A program made the translations under genes and the position numbers. From positions 1-27,337 of the forward strand of contig NZ_CAMKXG010000011.1 of NCBI RefSeq assembly GCF_946477055.1: 27,337 bases of DNA. Direction: 5' to 3'. This document shows, piece by piece, positions 1-7,555 of the stretch; position 1 is the first letter of the stretch, and each line of letters begins with the position of its first letter. Source of the DNA: Lonsdalea britannica. Lineage in GTDB: Bacteria > Pseudomonadota > Gammaproteobacteria > Enterobacterales > Enterobacteriaceae. The notes under the pieces are model-generated. The model ran no database searches and had not been told where the DNA came from. It saw only the letters and a list, made by a program, of their open reading frames with translations.

Positions 1-964
1 CCATGTACATGTCCGGCACGTCCTGCTGACGCACCGCGTCGGCGAGCAGCGAGTGAACCACCGGTCCCAGACAGGCGACGCCCCTCAGCCGCGGCGATTC
101 CAGATACGCAAGCCGAACGGCGATATTGGCGCCGAAGCGGAATCCAAAAGCCCCGACGCGGGTGTGATCCACCCACGGCGCGTCAGGCAAGGCTTTCAAC
201 ACCTGCTGATGCAGAAAACTAGAGTCCTGATCCAGCTTCCAGCGCGACGAAAAACCGACCGACGGCATATCGATGGTCAGCATCGCCATGCCCGCCGGTG
301 CCAGATAGTCATGGAACAAGCGGTAATAATCGCTTTGCAACAGGTCCAGACTGCCGCACACCAGTACGGTGGGGAACGGCGCGGTGCCCTGGGAAGGCAT
401 ATGCAGAAAACCGGTCAGCGTTCCACCGCCGTCGACCGGAATAGACAGCGTTTTTAGCTCATAGCTCAGGAGGTTGGCGGCTTCTTCATAAGCGCGATTC
501 GCCATCGTCTGCGCCTGTTCGGCAAGCTCATCCCCTTTCAGATGCGGATAAGCGGCGATGCTATAGAGGGTAGCGGCCTTCAGCCAGCACTGCCCTTTTG
601 TTTCGTCATCCTGCTCGCCCTCGCTTTCCGTCGCCTGCTGCTGCCAGCGCATCCCCTGCACAACCCATTCGTAAATCCAGTTTCCGCCGCGATAACCGAT
701 GACCGTATCCAGCAAGGTGTCGTCGCTTCGCGGGGCCGTACTGGCGGCGATGCGCGACAGGACCTCTTCGATTTCCAGCGGGGCGACGCCGCGCCAAATC
801 CACATCAGGCGGTTAACCATCCGATACCAGGCGCCGTTATTGCTGCCCTCCAGGGCGGATTGCATCGCGCGAGTGGAATGGTGGGCGCGCGGGATCAGGG
901 TAGAGGTTTCCGGATGTTTGAAGGATGGTTTGAACAGCTTTTCGGACAGATTGGCCTGAACCAC
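1..964 (-). CDS. frsA: FrsA (YafA), alpha/beta-hydrolase-fold protein, C-terminus beyond left edge
   Basis: The reading frame stays open to the window edge and gives about 321 residues. From memory of the roughly 414-residue E. coli protein, about 90 C-terminal residues are missing. Recognisable FrsA stretches include QANLSEKLF near the N-terminus, [49 protein letters not shown] and [20 protein letters not shown] (hydrolase-like nucleophile-elbow region). The family is known in E. coli for binding dephosphorylated IIA-Glc and shifting the respiration/fermentation balance; its catalytic role is disputed. I chose the GTG at 964 because TGGAGG lies 5 bases upstream and the resulting N-terminus MVQANLSE matches E. 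coli in length. An in-frame ATG at 976 forms part of that ribosome-binding site. It lies downstream of gpt in the same direction, as in E. coli. Confidence 0.93.
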   Translation of the reverse strand, partial: MVQANLSEKLFKPSFKHPETSTLIPRAHHSTRAMQSALEGSNNGAWYRMVNRLMWIWRGVAPLEIEEVLSRIAASTAPRSDDTLLDTVIGYRGGNWIYEWVVQGMRWQQQATESEGEQDDETKGQCWLKAATLYSIAAYPHLKGDELAEQAQTMANRAYEEAANLLSYELKTLSIPVDGGGTLTGFLHMPSQGTAPFPTVLVCGSLDLLQSDYYRLFHDYLAPAGMAMLTIDMPSVGFSSRWKLDQDSSFLHQQVLKALPDAPWVDHTRVGAFGFRFGANIAVRLAYLESPRLRGVACLGPVVHSLLADAVRQQDVPDMYM

Positions 965-1070
965 GGCAGCCTCCATAAAGGTCAAGCAGCAGAGAGAGAG
1001 CGTTTCGCTAAAGTGTACTCAACACCACGAGGAAAAGCAGTACGGGAGAGGGAAAAGAATCAGAAATGAC

Positions 1071-1093
1071 AACGCCCGGCAAGGCCGGGCGTT
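1071..1093 (-). terminator. Hairpin after gpt
   Basis: The arms AACGCCCGGC and GCCGGGCGTT are perfectly complementary around a 3-base loop, starting 24 bases past the gpt stop. On the minus strand the stem is followed by a T-rich but interrupted stretch (GTCATTTCTGATTCTTTT), so it may be a partial terminator between gpt and frsA. Confidence 0.6.
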
Positions 1094-1116
1094 ATAGACG
1101 ATACATCAGGGAGCGA

Positions 1117-1575
1117 TTAGCGGTCAGACAGCGGCGGTACGAACACCACGCCCATGTCCCAAGGCTGCTCAATCCAGGTATCCTGCGGGATATCAACCTG
1201 ATAATCGTCCACCAGCGGTTTCCCAGCCGGTTTCGCAAAAATGGTGATGAAGTGCGCTTTCGGATACATATCGCGAATCGCTTTGGCGGTGCCGCCAGTA
1301 TCGACCAGATCGTCCACCACGATGAAGCCTTCGCCATCGCCTTCGGCGCGTTTCAGCACCTTCAGCTCGCGCTGATTGTCATGGTCGTAGCTGGAGATGC
1401 ATACGGTATCCACATGACGGATGCCCAGTTCGCGGGCCAGCAGAGAACCAGGGACCAGACCGCCACGGCTGACGGCGATGATGCCTTTCCATTGGTCCGC
1501 CGGCAGTAAACGCTCGGCCAGTTTGCGGGCATGAATCTGCAACATATCCCAGGTTACGACGTATTTTTCACTCAT
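1117..1575 (-). CDS. gpt: Xanthine-guanine phosphoribosyltransferase
   Basis: Encodes 152 residues, the same length as E. coli Gpt and near identical to it: [20 protein letters not shown] at the start, the PRPP-binding motif [12 protein letters not shown], and [19 protein letters not shown] near the end. The enzyme salvages xanthine, guanine and, more weakly, hypoxanthine with PRPP to give nucleotides, at the inner face of the membrane. The reading frame continues 13 codons upstream, but homology places the start at the ATG at 1575, with a weak GGGA 8 bases before it. It is divergent from pepD across 341 bases. Confidence 0.97.
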   Translation of the reverse strand: MSEKYVVTWDMLQIHARKLAERLLPADQWKGIIAVSRGGLVPGSLLARELGIRHVDTVCISSYDHDNQRELKVLKRAEGDGEGFIVVDDLVDTGGTAKAIRDMYPKAHFITIFAKPAGKPLVDDYQVDIPQDTWIEQPWDMGVVFVPPLSDR

Positions 1576-1916
1576 ATAATATATCCCGGCCAACGGTGGA
1601 GTCGGCTTTATCATAGTCGGAGGGGGAAAAAGGTTGCGCGAGATTATAGATAGGCAACCTCATAAAAACCAGCCTTAATCCGATTGAGTTTTGTTTATGG
1701 CGACAAAATCCCCGTCATCATCGTCTGCTATCCCGCGGCTATCGCCTGCCTCAGCCCGTTCAACGCGACCACGATTGACAGACTCTCCCCGGCGGCGGGA
1801 AAGTGATACTCTGTCTCATGATGCCTGATCGTCATGCTCAAAGACGATTGTTTTTTAACCTGTAGCGCCTCACGCGCCAGACGCGGACTTAGGCTGCTGA
1901 AAAGGAGACGTGAATA
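1576..1916. other. gpt-pepD divergent intergenic region
   Basis: This 341-base stretch between the two divergent starts holds the candidate gpt promoter and the AAGGAG ribosome-binding site of pepD (about 1901-1906). Two short A/T runs lie at 1662-1668 and 1851-1857. I see no convincing pepD promoter, RNA gene or small coding region. Confidence 0.6.
1643..1671 (-). promoter_or_regulatory. Candidate gpt promoter
   Basis: On the minus strand a consensus -10 TATAAT (1643-1648) sits 17 bases from a poor -35 TGGTTT (1666-1671). This would give a leader of about 60 bases before the gpt ATG. Only the -10 is convincing. Confidence 0.35.
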
Positions 1917-3377
1917 GTGTCTGAATTGTCTCAGCTTTCCCCACAGCCCCTGTGGGATATTTTTGCCACGATCTGTTCCATTCCGCATCCCTCCTATCAT
2001 GAAGAGGCGCTGGCGGCGCACATCTTGTCATGGGCGCAGGCGCGCGGCCTTCATGCAGAGCGCGATAGCGTCGGCAACATTCTGCTGCGCAAACCGGCGA
2101 CGCCGGGTATGGAAAACCGTAAGCCGGTCGTGCTGCAAGCACATCTGGATATGGTGCCGCAGAAAAACAACGATACAACGCACGATTTCACGAAAGATCC
2201 GATTCAGCCATACATCGATGGCGAATGGGTGAAAGCGCGCGGCACCACGCTGGGCGCAGACAACGGCATCGGCATGGCGTCAACGCTGGCCGTCCTGTCC
2301 GACGACAGCGTTGAACACGGCCCGCTGGAAGTGCTGCTCACCATGACGGAAGAGTCCGGTATGGACGGCGCTTTCGGCCTGCAGCCGAACTGGCTGCAAG
2401 GTGAGATCCTGATCAACACCGACTCGGAAGAGGAAGGCGAAGTCTACATGGGCTGCGCGGGCGGGATCGATTTCCTGACGCGCCTGCCGCTGCAGCGGGA
2501 AGCGGTTCCTGCGGGCTATCAGGTTCTGAAGCTGGTCATTAAAGGGCTGAAAGGCGGACATTCCGGTTGCGATATTCACCTGGGACTGGGCAACGCGAAT
2601 AAACTGCTGGGCCGTTTTCTGGCGGAACAGGCGGCAACGCTGGACCTCCGTATTCTCGATCTGAACGGCGGAACGCTGCGCAACGCCATCCCTCGCGAAA
2701 GCGCGGTCACGCTGGCCGTCGCGGAAGATAAGGTCGCCACGCTGAAAGCCGCGGCGCAGGACTATGTGGCCGTACTGAAACATGAACTGGCCGCAGTGGA
2801 AAAAAACATCGCTGTTCTGGTCGAACCCTCGTCGGATGACGCGGCGGCCCTGACCGCCGATAGCCGCGATCGGCTGGTGGCCCTGCTCAACGCGATCCCC
2901 AACGGCGTGATCCGCATGAGCGACGAGGTGAAAGGCGTGGTGGAAACCTCACTGAACGTCGGCGTGATCACCATGACGGAAACACAGGCGGAAGTGCACT
3001 GCCTGATCCGTTCGTTGATCGACAGCGGCAAGGATTATGTGGTGAGCGTGCTGACGTCGCTGGGACAGCTGGCTGGTGCGGAAACTCGCCCCAAAGGCGG
3101 CTACCCAGGCTGGCAGCCGGATGCGCAATCGCCGGTCATGCAATTAGTGCGGGAAACGTATCAGCAGCTGTTCGACAAAATGCCGAGCGTGCAGGTGATC
3201 CACGCCGGTCTGGAATGCGGCCTGTTCAAGAAGCCCTATCCGGAGATGGATATGGTTTCCATCGGTCCGACCATCACCGGACCGCACTCGCCGGATGAAC
3301 AGGTCAATATCGCCAGCGTTGGCCTGTATTGGAAACTGCTGACCGCGGTCCTGAAAGCCATCCCTGAGAAAAGCTAA
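1917..3377 (+). CDS. pepD: Cytosol aminoacyl-histidine dipeptidase (peptidase D)
   Basis: An M20-family dinuclear zinc peptidase of 486 residues (E. coli PepD is 485) that cleaves Xaa-His dipeptides such as carnosine in the cytoplasm. Visible metal and catalytic positions are His76 and Asp78 in QAHLDMV, Asp115 in GADNGIGM, Glu145/Glu146 in MTEESGMDG, Asp169 in INTDSEEEG, and the late His in TGPHSPDE. The start is GTG at 1917, preceded by AAAGGAG; E. coli pepD, as I recall, also uses GTG. The gene is monocistronic, convergent with dinB, and has no frame disruption. Confidence 0.97.
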   Translation: MSELSQLSPQPLWDIFATICSIPHPSYHEEALAAHILSWAQARGLHAERDSVGNILLRKPATPGMENRKPVVLQAHLDMVPQKNNDTTHDFTKDPIQPYIDGEWVKARGTTLGADNGIGMASTLAVLSDDSVEHGPLEVLLTMTEESGMDGAFGLQPNWLQGEILINTDSEEEGEVYMGCAGGIDFLTRLPLQREAVPAGYQVLKLVIKGLKGGHSGCDIHLGLGNANKLLGRFLAEQAATLDLRILDLNGGTLRNAIPRESAVTLAVAEDKVATLKAAAQDYVAVLKHELAAVEKNIAVLVEPSSDDAAALTADSRDRLVALLNAIPNGVIRMSDEVKGVVETSLNVGVITMTETQAEVHCLIRSLIDSGKDYVVSVLTSLGQLAGAETRPKGGYPGWQPDAQSPVMQLVRETYQQLFDKMPSVQVIHAGLECGLFKKPYPEMDMVSIGPTITGPHSPDEQVNIASVGLYWKLLTAVLKAIPEKS

Positions 3378-3399
3378 GGCGTCCGTCGCTTGACCCTTC

Positions 3400-3430
3400 C
3401 CGCATCCGGCTGGACACAACGCCGGATGCG
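3400..3430. repeat. REP-like inverted repeat between pepD and dinB
   Basis: CGCATCCGGC (3401-3410) and GCCGGATGCG (3421-3430) form a perfect 10-bp stem with a 10-base loop between two convergent genes. The right arm reads GCCGGATGCGG, the core of enterobacterial REP/BIME repeats. There is no T tract on either side, so an mRNA-stabilising or bidirectional-termination role is more likely than a classic intrinsic terminator. Confidence 0.55.
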
Positions 3431-3448
3431 GTGCCAAACCCTTCGCCA

Positions 3449-4510
3449 TTAATGTTCCCAGTTAAACACCAACTGCCGCTCCAACTGCGGGTCTAATAGC
3501 GTCACGTGTAACCCCACCAGCCGAACGCCGCGCGCTTCGCGCCGCTGCTCCCAGGTCTGCTTCGCCAACTCAATAAGATCCTCTTTATTGAGCACCGGCC
3601 AGACATGCTCCTGCGTGGTTTGCCGAAAATCATCAAACTTCAGCTTCACTCCCTGACGCGCGATATGCAGATCCGGCTTCACCCGGCGCAGACGCACCTC
3701 CAGCTCGTCATACAGCGTATCGATCAGCGCTTCGCATTGAGACCAGTCGTGAATATCCTGCGCCAGCGTTTTCTCGACGCCGACGGATTTACGCAGCCGG
3801 TCAGGCGACACCCGACGCTCGTCAATGCCGTGACAGCGCTCCCACAGCACTCGCCCAAACTTGCCAAACGACTTCAAAAGCACCGACAAATCATAACGCC
3901 GCACGTCGGCGCAGGTATGCAATCCTCGTTCAGCCAATCGACTGGCCGTCACTTTGCCGACGCCGGGGATCTTCGCCAGCGGCAGCGCCAGAATGAACTC
4001 ATCCACCGAAGCCGGCGTAATGACGTACTGACCATTAGGTTTGTTCTGTTCAGAGGCGACCTTCGCCAAAAATTTGATGGGGGCAACGCCCGCGGAGGCG
4101 GTCAGATGTAGCTCATCGAAAATGGCCTGACGAATCTCCTGCGCCATGAGCGTCGCGGAGCCGTTGCAATGAGGGCTCTCGGTGACGTCGAGGTAGGCTT
4201 CGTCGAGTGATAACGGTTCAATCAGTTCGGTATAGCGGGCAAAGATCTGTCGAATCTGGAGGGAGGCGGCCTTATAGACCTCCATTCGCCCCGGCAGCAG
4301 GGTCAGATGAGGACAAAGCCGCAAAGCGGTCGCGGTCGCCATCGCGCTGTGGACGCCGTAACGGCGGGCCGGATAATTGGCGGTGCTGATCACGCCGCGC
4401 CGCAGCGCGCTGCCGCCGATCGCCAGAGGAATATCGCGCAGGCGCGGGTTGTCCCGCATTTCAATTGCGGCGTAAAAGCAATCCATATCGACATGAATGA
4501 TCTTGCGCAT
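3449..4510 (-). CDS. dinB: DNA polymerase IV (Y-family translesion polymerase)
   Basis: Encodes 353 residues against 351 in E. coli. The catalytic aspartate is Asp8 in HVDMDCFYAA, and the second acidic site lies in PLSLDEAYLDV. The thumb and little-finger region carries ASAGVAPIKFLAKVASEQNK, PGVGKVTASRL and RQGVKLKFDDF. The steric-gate position (Phe13 in E. coli) is Tyr13 here. The open frame extends 34 codons further upstream, but MRKIIHVDMD at 4510 is the conserved start, with GGAGG four bases before it. The polymerase bypasses minor-groove lesions and is error-prone on undamaged DNA. A perfect LexA box lies 16 bases upstream of the start codon. The C-terminus ends in QLVFNWEH rather than the E. 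coli beta-clamp tail. Confidence 0.97.
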   Translation of the reverse strand: MRKIIHVDMDCFYAAIEMRDNPRLRDIPLAIGGSALRRGVISTANYPARRYGVHSAMATATALRLCPHLTLLPGRMEVYKAASLQIRQIFARYTELIEPLSLDEAYLDVTESPHCNGSATLMAQEIRQAIFDELHLTASAGVAPIKFLAKVASEQNKPNGQYVITPASVDEFILALPLAKIPGVGKVTASRLAERGLHTCADVRRYDLSVLLKSFGKFGRVLWERCHGIDERRVSPDRLRKSVGVEKTLAQDIHDWSQCEALIDTLYDELEVRLRRVKPDLHIARQGVKLKFDDFRQTTQEHVWPVLNKEDLIELAKQTWEQRREARGVRLVGLHVTLLDPQLERQLVFNWEH

Positions 4511-4525
4511 ATCCCCCTCCGGTAT

Positions 4526-4541
4526 CTGTATAAAAATACAG
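4526..4541 (-). promoter_or_regulatory. LexA (SOS) box of dinB
   Basis: On the minus strand the sequence TACTGTATTTTTATACAGAT contains CTGT-N8-ACAG exactly, with consensus TA flanks on the promoter-distal side. Its position just upstream of the dinB start fits repression by LexA and induction on DNA damage. Confidence 0.92.
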
Positions 4542-5011
4542 TACCCAAGCAGGGTGATGCAAGCTGGCCGACCACCGCCACAACATCGCGCCAATGACTC
4601 ACGGCAAGTCAAATGCCCTTACCGCGCGCTTATCCGCCTTATTTTCCCAAAACAAACGCAAAAATAAAAAACCGTTCGCTTCCCAGACCGTCACAGCGAC
4701 AGCCGCTATTCGCCAAAGGCATCGAGCGGAATGACAGCCACCAAGTTTCCTAATAATATCTTTGTGTTAGCACGTCTTCGTGATGACCTCACCGCGCCGA
4801 GTCAACTTCGCCCTGAGTCATCATTCCCGCACGCATGACGACCTCCCCCCGCCCACCGAGTCAAAACCGTCGATTTCCGACATCATTTCTCACTTGAATA
4901 AAATAAAAGCAGTGCTAATGTGACAGCGCTACACCGCCCTAGGCACAGGAATACGGGACGACACCACAAAAATACCGTATGTCACACAGCTTCAGTTATC
5001 AGGATCCATCA
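4542..5011. other. dinB-dpaA divergent intergenic region
   Basis: About 470 bases between the dinB SOS box and the dpaA start. It carries A/T-rich tracts (about 4640-4672 and 4890-4910) and the candidate dpaA promoter. In E. coli K-12 this part of the backbone holds several small genes and toxin-antitoxin pairs; I see no trace of them, and no RNA gene. Confidence 0.55.
4894..4921 (+). promoter_or_regulatory. Weak candidate dpaA promoter
   Basis: TTGAAT (4894-4899), a 16-base A-rich spacer and TAATGT (4916-4921). The -10 matches the consensus poorly, but no better hexamer pair was found between dinB and this gene. Confidence 0.25.
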
Positions 5012-5734
5012 ATGCAAAAAATCGCACTGTCATTTGCGACGCTGTTTTTTTTGCCTTCCGTTTTCGTTACCAGCTATGCAAGCGAAGTCATTCCGGTAAC
5101 GACCTCATTTAAGCAGCAAGCATTAGGCTCGCCGGTCTATATTCAGATACTCAAAGAAGAGCGGTTATTGGAGCTGTATGCCAAAGTCGGCACCGATTAT
5201 CGTCTGGTGCAAAGCTATCCCATCTGCAAATACTCGGGCGGTCTCGGTCCCAAACGGGTGGAAGGCGATATGAAGAGTCCGGAAGGATTTTATCAGGTCG
5301 ATTTGCATCAGCTTAAGCCGGATAGCCACTTTCACCGCGCCATCAACGTCGGATTCCCCAACGAATATGACCGCTCTCAGGGCTATTCCGGACGCTATCT
5401 GATGATCCACGGCGAATGCGTGTCGGTCGGCTGTTATGCCATGACCAATCAGTACATCGATGAGATCTACACCTACGTCGAACGGGCGCTATTGAACGGG
5501 CAGGCGAAGGTCGAACTGGCGATCTACCCCTTCCGCATGACGGACAAAAACCTGCAGCGGCATCGCAATTCGACTTACGCCAGTTTCTGGCAGCAATTGC
5601 AGCCGGGTTACGCCTACTTCAACCAACATCACCAGCCGCCCGCCGTCGCGGTGTTCAACGGCCAGTATATGGTGAATCAGTCGACCCCGAACAAGAACCC
5701 GTTTTCAAACTACGCGCTCACCAAAGTGGAATAA
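5012..5734 (+). CDS. dpaA: L,D-transpeptidase-fold murein amidase DpaA/LdtF (YafK)
   Basis: A 240-residue exported protein of the YkuD fold. Residues 1-24 form a Sec signal peptide (hydrophobic core ALSFATLFFLPSVFV, probable cleavage after SYAS). The catalytic signature IHGECVSVGCYAM carries His133 and Cys141. GSPVYIQI, CKYSGGLGPK, KSPEGFY and NVGFPNEYDR match E. coli YafK closely. In E. coli this protein cuts the covalent link between Braun lipoprotein and peptidoglycan in the periplasm, opposing the lipoprotein-attaching L,D-transpeptidases. The start at 5012 has AGGA upstream and begins directly at the signal peptide; an in-frame ATG at 4979 lacks a ribosome-binding site. Its 3' end overlaps that of yafJ by 30 bp on the opposite strand. 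Confidence 0.92.
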   Translation: MQKIALSFATLFFLPSVFVTSYASEVIPVTTSFKQQALGSPVYIQILKEERLLELYAKVGTDYRLVQSYPICKYSGGLGPKRVEGDMKSPEGFYQVDLHQLKPDSHFHRAINVGFPNEYDRSQGYSGRYLMIHGECVSVGCYAMTNQYIDEIYTYVERALLNGQAKVELAIYPFRMTDKNLQRHRNSTYASFWQQLQPGYAYFNQHHQPPAVAVFNGQYMVNQSTPNKNPFSNYALTKVE

Positions 5735-6472
5735 CACGAACTCGCCTGGCTCAATCTGATGCCAGGTTTCATTCCCTGTCAGCGGCTGCGTCGCGAGCAC
5801 GGTCACCACGTCATCCGGCGTGGTCTGCTGCTGAAAATCGATCTCCACATCATCATCCAGCAACGTCGCCTTGCCGAAAGGCGCGCGACGCGTAATCCAG
5901 CACAGCCGTGTGGAGCAATACCCCATCACGAAATGCCCGTCGGATAACAGCATGTTGAACACCCCCTTTTTGCTCAGCGTTTCCGCCAGCGAAGCGATGT
6001 AGCGAAACACCGAGGGCCAGTGCGATGGCGTGCGGGGATAGCGTAACGAGAGATGATGAAGCAACCAGCAGAATGCGTATTCGCTGTCCGTCTGGCCTAC
6101 CGGGCGATAGGTTCCGGTTTTCAGGCTGCGGTAGCCTTTCAGTTGGCCGTTATGGGCGAACGTCCAGTTTCTTCCCCACAGCTCGCGAGTAAACGGATGG
6201 GTATTTTCCAGCGCCACCGCCCCGCGGTTAGCCTGACGGATATGCGACACCACGGCGCAGGACTTGATGGGATATTTCTGCACCAGCTGCGCGATAGGCG
6301 ACGTGGCGCTGGGCAGGGGATCTTTGAACGTTCGGCAACCGTTCCCTTCGTAAAAGGTAATGCCCCAGCCGTCACGATGCGGTCCGGTGCGGCCGCCGCG
6401 TTGCATCAGCCCGGAAAAACTAAAACAGATATCAGTTGGGACATTGGCGCTCATCCCAAGCAGTTCACACAT
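5705..6472 (-). CDS. yafJ: Class II glutamine amidotransferase YafJ
   Basis: A 255-residue protein, the same length as E. coli YafJ. The N-terminus is Met-Cys-Glu, so Cys2 becomes the N-terminal nucleophile after Met removal. It is followed by the Ntn glutaminase signatures GLMQRGGRTGPHRDGWG, VVSHIRQANRG, ENTHPF, WTFAHNGQL and the Asp of GQTDSEYAF. No synthetase partner domain is fused, so the physiological ammonia acceptor is unknown. The frame extends 24 codons upstream, but only the ATG at 6472 exposes the catalytic Cys, and AAGGA lies 8 bases before it. It is downstream of gmhA in the same direction as in E. coli, across 245 bases containing a hairpin, so it may have its own promoter. Confidence 0.93.
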   Translation of the reverse strand: MCELLGMSANVPTDICFSFSGLMQRGGRTGPHRDGWGITFYEGNGCRTFKDPLPSATSPIAQLVQKYPIKSCAVVSHIRQANRGAVALENTHPFTRELWGRNWTFAHNGQLKGYRSLKTGTYRPVGQTDSEYAFCWLLHHLSLRYPRTPSHWPSVFRYIASLAETLSKKGVFNMLLSDGHFVMGYCSTRLCWITRRAPFGKATLLDDDVEIDFQQQTTPDDVVTVLATQPLTGNETWHQIEPGEFVLFHFGERVV

Positions 6473-6678
6473 GGTTGGTTCCTTACCTTTGTGACCCGCC
6501 ATTAGAACCTGAGAGCCGCTGGCGGTGATTAGGCTGCGTCTCAAGGCGCGAGCCGTGCGGTGTGGATGGCCTCAATCGACGACGAACAACGCCGCCCTGT
6601 TCCTTCGGGCCAACGTATGAAGACCGTCTTCTGCCGAGCGCCGGTCCGCGCCTTGATGAAACGATCTTACGGCAACGA

Positions 6679-6705
6679 CCGCACCCCGCATGGGGCGGGA
6701 TGCGG
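6679..6705 (-). terminator. Hairpin after gmhA
   Basis: On the minus strand CCGCATCCCGC pairs with GCGGGGTGCGG (one T-G wobble) around a short loop. It begins 13 bases past the gmhA stop. No T tract follows, so it may act as an attenuator or mRNA stabiliser between gmhA and yafJ. Confidence 0.45.
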
Positions 6706-6717
6706 CCTAATGCACGA

Positions 6718-7299
6718 TTAGCTCTCCGCCATTTCCTTTTCAATCAGCTGGATCAGGATATGGATCGCTTTGATATGGATTTCTTGAATACGGTCGGCGT
6801 AGCCAAAATGCGGCACGCGGATTTCAACGTCCGCCGAACCGGCCATTTTGCCGCCGTCTTTACCGGTCAGCGTGATGACTTTCATACGCTTGGCGCGCGC
6901 GGCCGCAATGGCCCGGATGATGTTACCGGAATTACCCGAGGTGGAAATCCCGAGCAGCACATCCCCTTCCCGTCCCAGCGACTCGATGTAGCGCGAGAAC
7001 ACGAAGTCGTAGCCAAAATCATTGCCGACGCAGGAAATATGACTCGGATCGGAAATGGCAATCGCTGGCAGTCCCGCTCGGTTTTCACGGTAGCGGCCGG
7101 TCAGCTCTTCGGCGAAATGCATGGCATCACAATGAGAACCGCCGTTCCCACAGGAGATAACCTTTCCGCCCGCTTTGAAAGCGTCCGCCAGCAGTACCGC
7201 AGCGGCCTGAATCGACTGAATATTGGCATCGTCGCTTAAAAAGGTATTCAGCGTATCCGCCGCTTCGGTTAGCTCTTTACGGATTAAGTCCTGATACAT
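6718..7299 (-). CDS. gmhA: Sedoheptulose-7-phosphate isomerase
   Basis: Encodes 193 residues with a single SIS domain, almost identical to E. coli GmhA/LpcA (192). It converts sedoheptulose 7-phosphate to D-glycero-D-manno-heptose 7-phosphate, the first step of ADP-heptose synthesis for the LPS inner core. Zinc-site residues His61 and Glu65 sit in [17 protein letters not shown]; the phosphate loop is [27 protein letters not shown] supplies the C-terminal active-site Gln and His. A GAGGG ribosome-binding site lies five bases before the ATG. In E. coli the divergent neighbour is fadE; here it is an esterase gene in the same direction, separated by a strong terminator. Confidence 0.97.
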   Translation of the reverse strand: MYQDLIRKELTEAADTLNTFLSDDANIQSIQAAAVLLADAFKAGGKVISCGNGGSHCDAMHFAEELTGRYRENRAGLPAIAISDPSHISCVGNDFGYDFVFSRYIESLGREGDVLLGISTSGNSGNIIRAIAAARAKRMKVITLTGKDGGKMAGSADVEIRVPHFGYADRIQEIHIKAIHILIQLIEKEMAES

Positions 7300-7495
7300 G
7301 GAACCCTCTCATTAGGTGATATCACGATGGTCTGTCGTGCAGTGTAACGGATCGCCCAAACCCGGAGAAGCGGACAATGGTCGATTGGCATGATTCGCGG
7401 CAGCGGTCACGCCGGAGCGGTTATTTTGCGCGCAATGCCCGCCATCTGGACGCCTTGGGTCACACGGAAAAACGCTAAAAGGCGCCACCGGTATC

Positions 7496-7520
7496 AAAAA
7501 ACCGCCGACGAATCGGCGCC
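7496..7520 (-). terminator. Rho-independent terminator of the esterase gene
   Basis: On the minus strand CGCCGA-TTCG-TCGGCG is followed directly by G and six T residues. This is a textbook UUCG-tetraloop intrinsic terminator, 36 bases past the esterase stop. It should insulate gmhA from upstream transcription. Confidence 0.9.
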
Positions 7521-7555
7521 AGGTGGCATGCAAACACAACGTCAACATCCGGTGA

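Noticed and set aside
542..1069. Open frame of 175 codons on the plus strand opposite frsA
   Set aside because: It is antisense to a well-conserved frsA coding sequence, has no family resemblance, and is a by-product of GC-rich codon use.
1775..1810. TTGACA at 1775 with GATACT downstream as a pepD promoter
   Set aside because: The -10-like hexamer is about 24 bases away, too far for a sigma-70 spacer, and no better -10 sits at 16-18 bases.
2280..2783. Open frame of 167 codons on the minus strand inside pepD
   Set aside because: It mirrors the pepD codon pattern; no ribosome-binding site and no recognisable protein.
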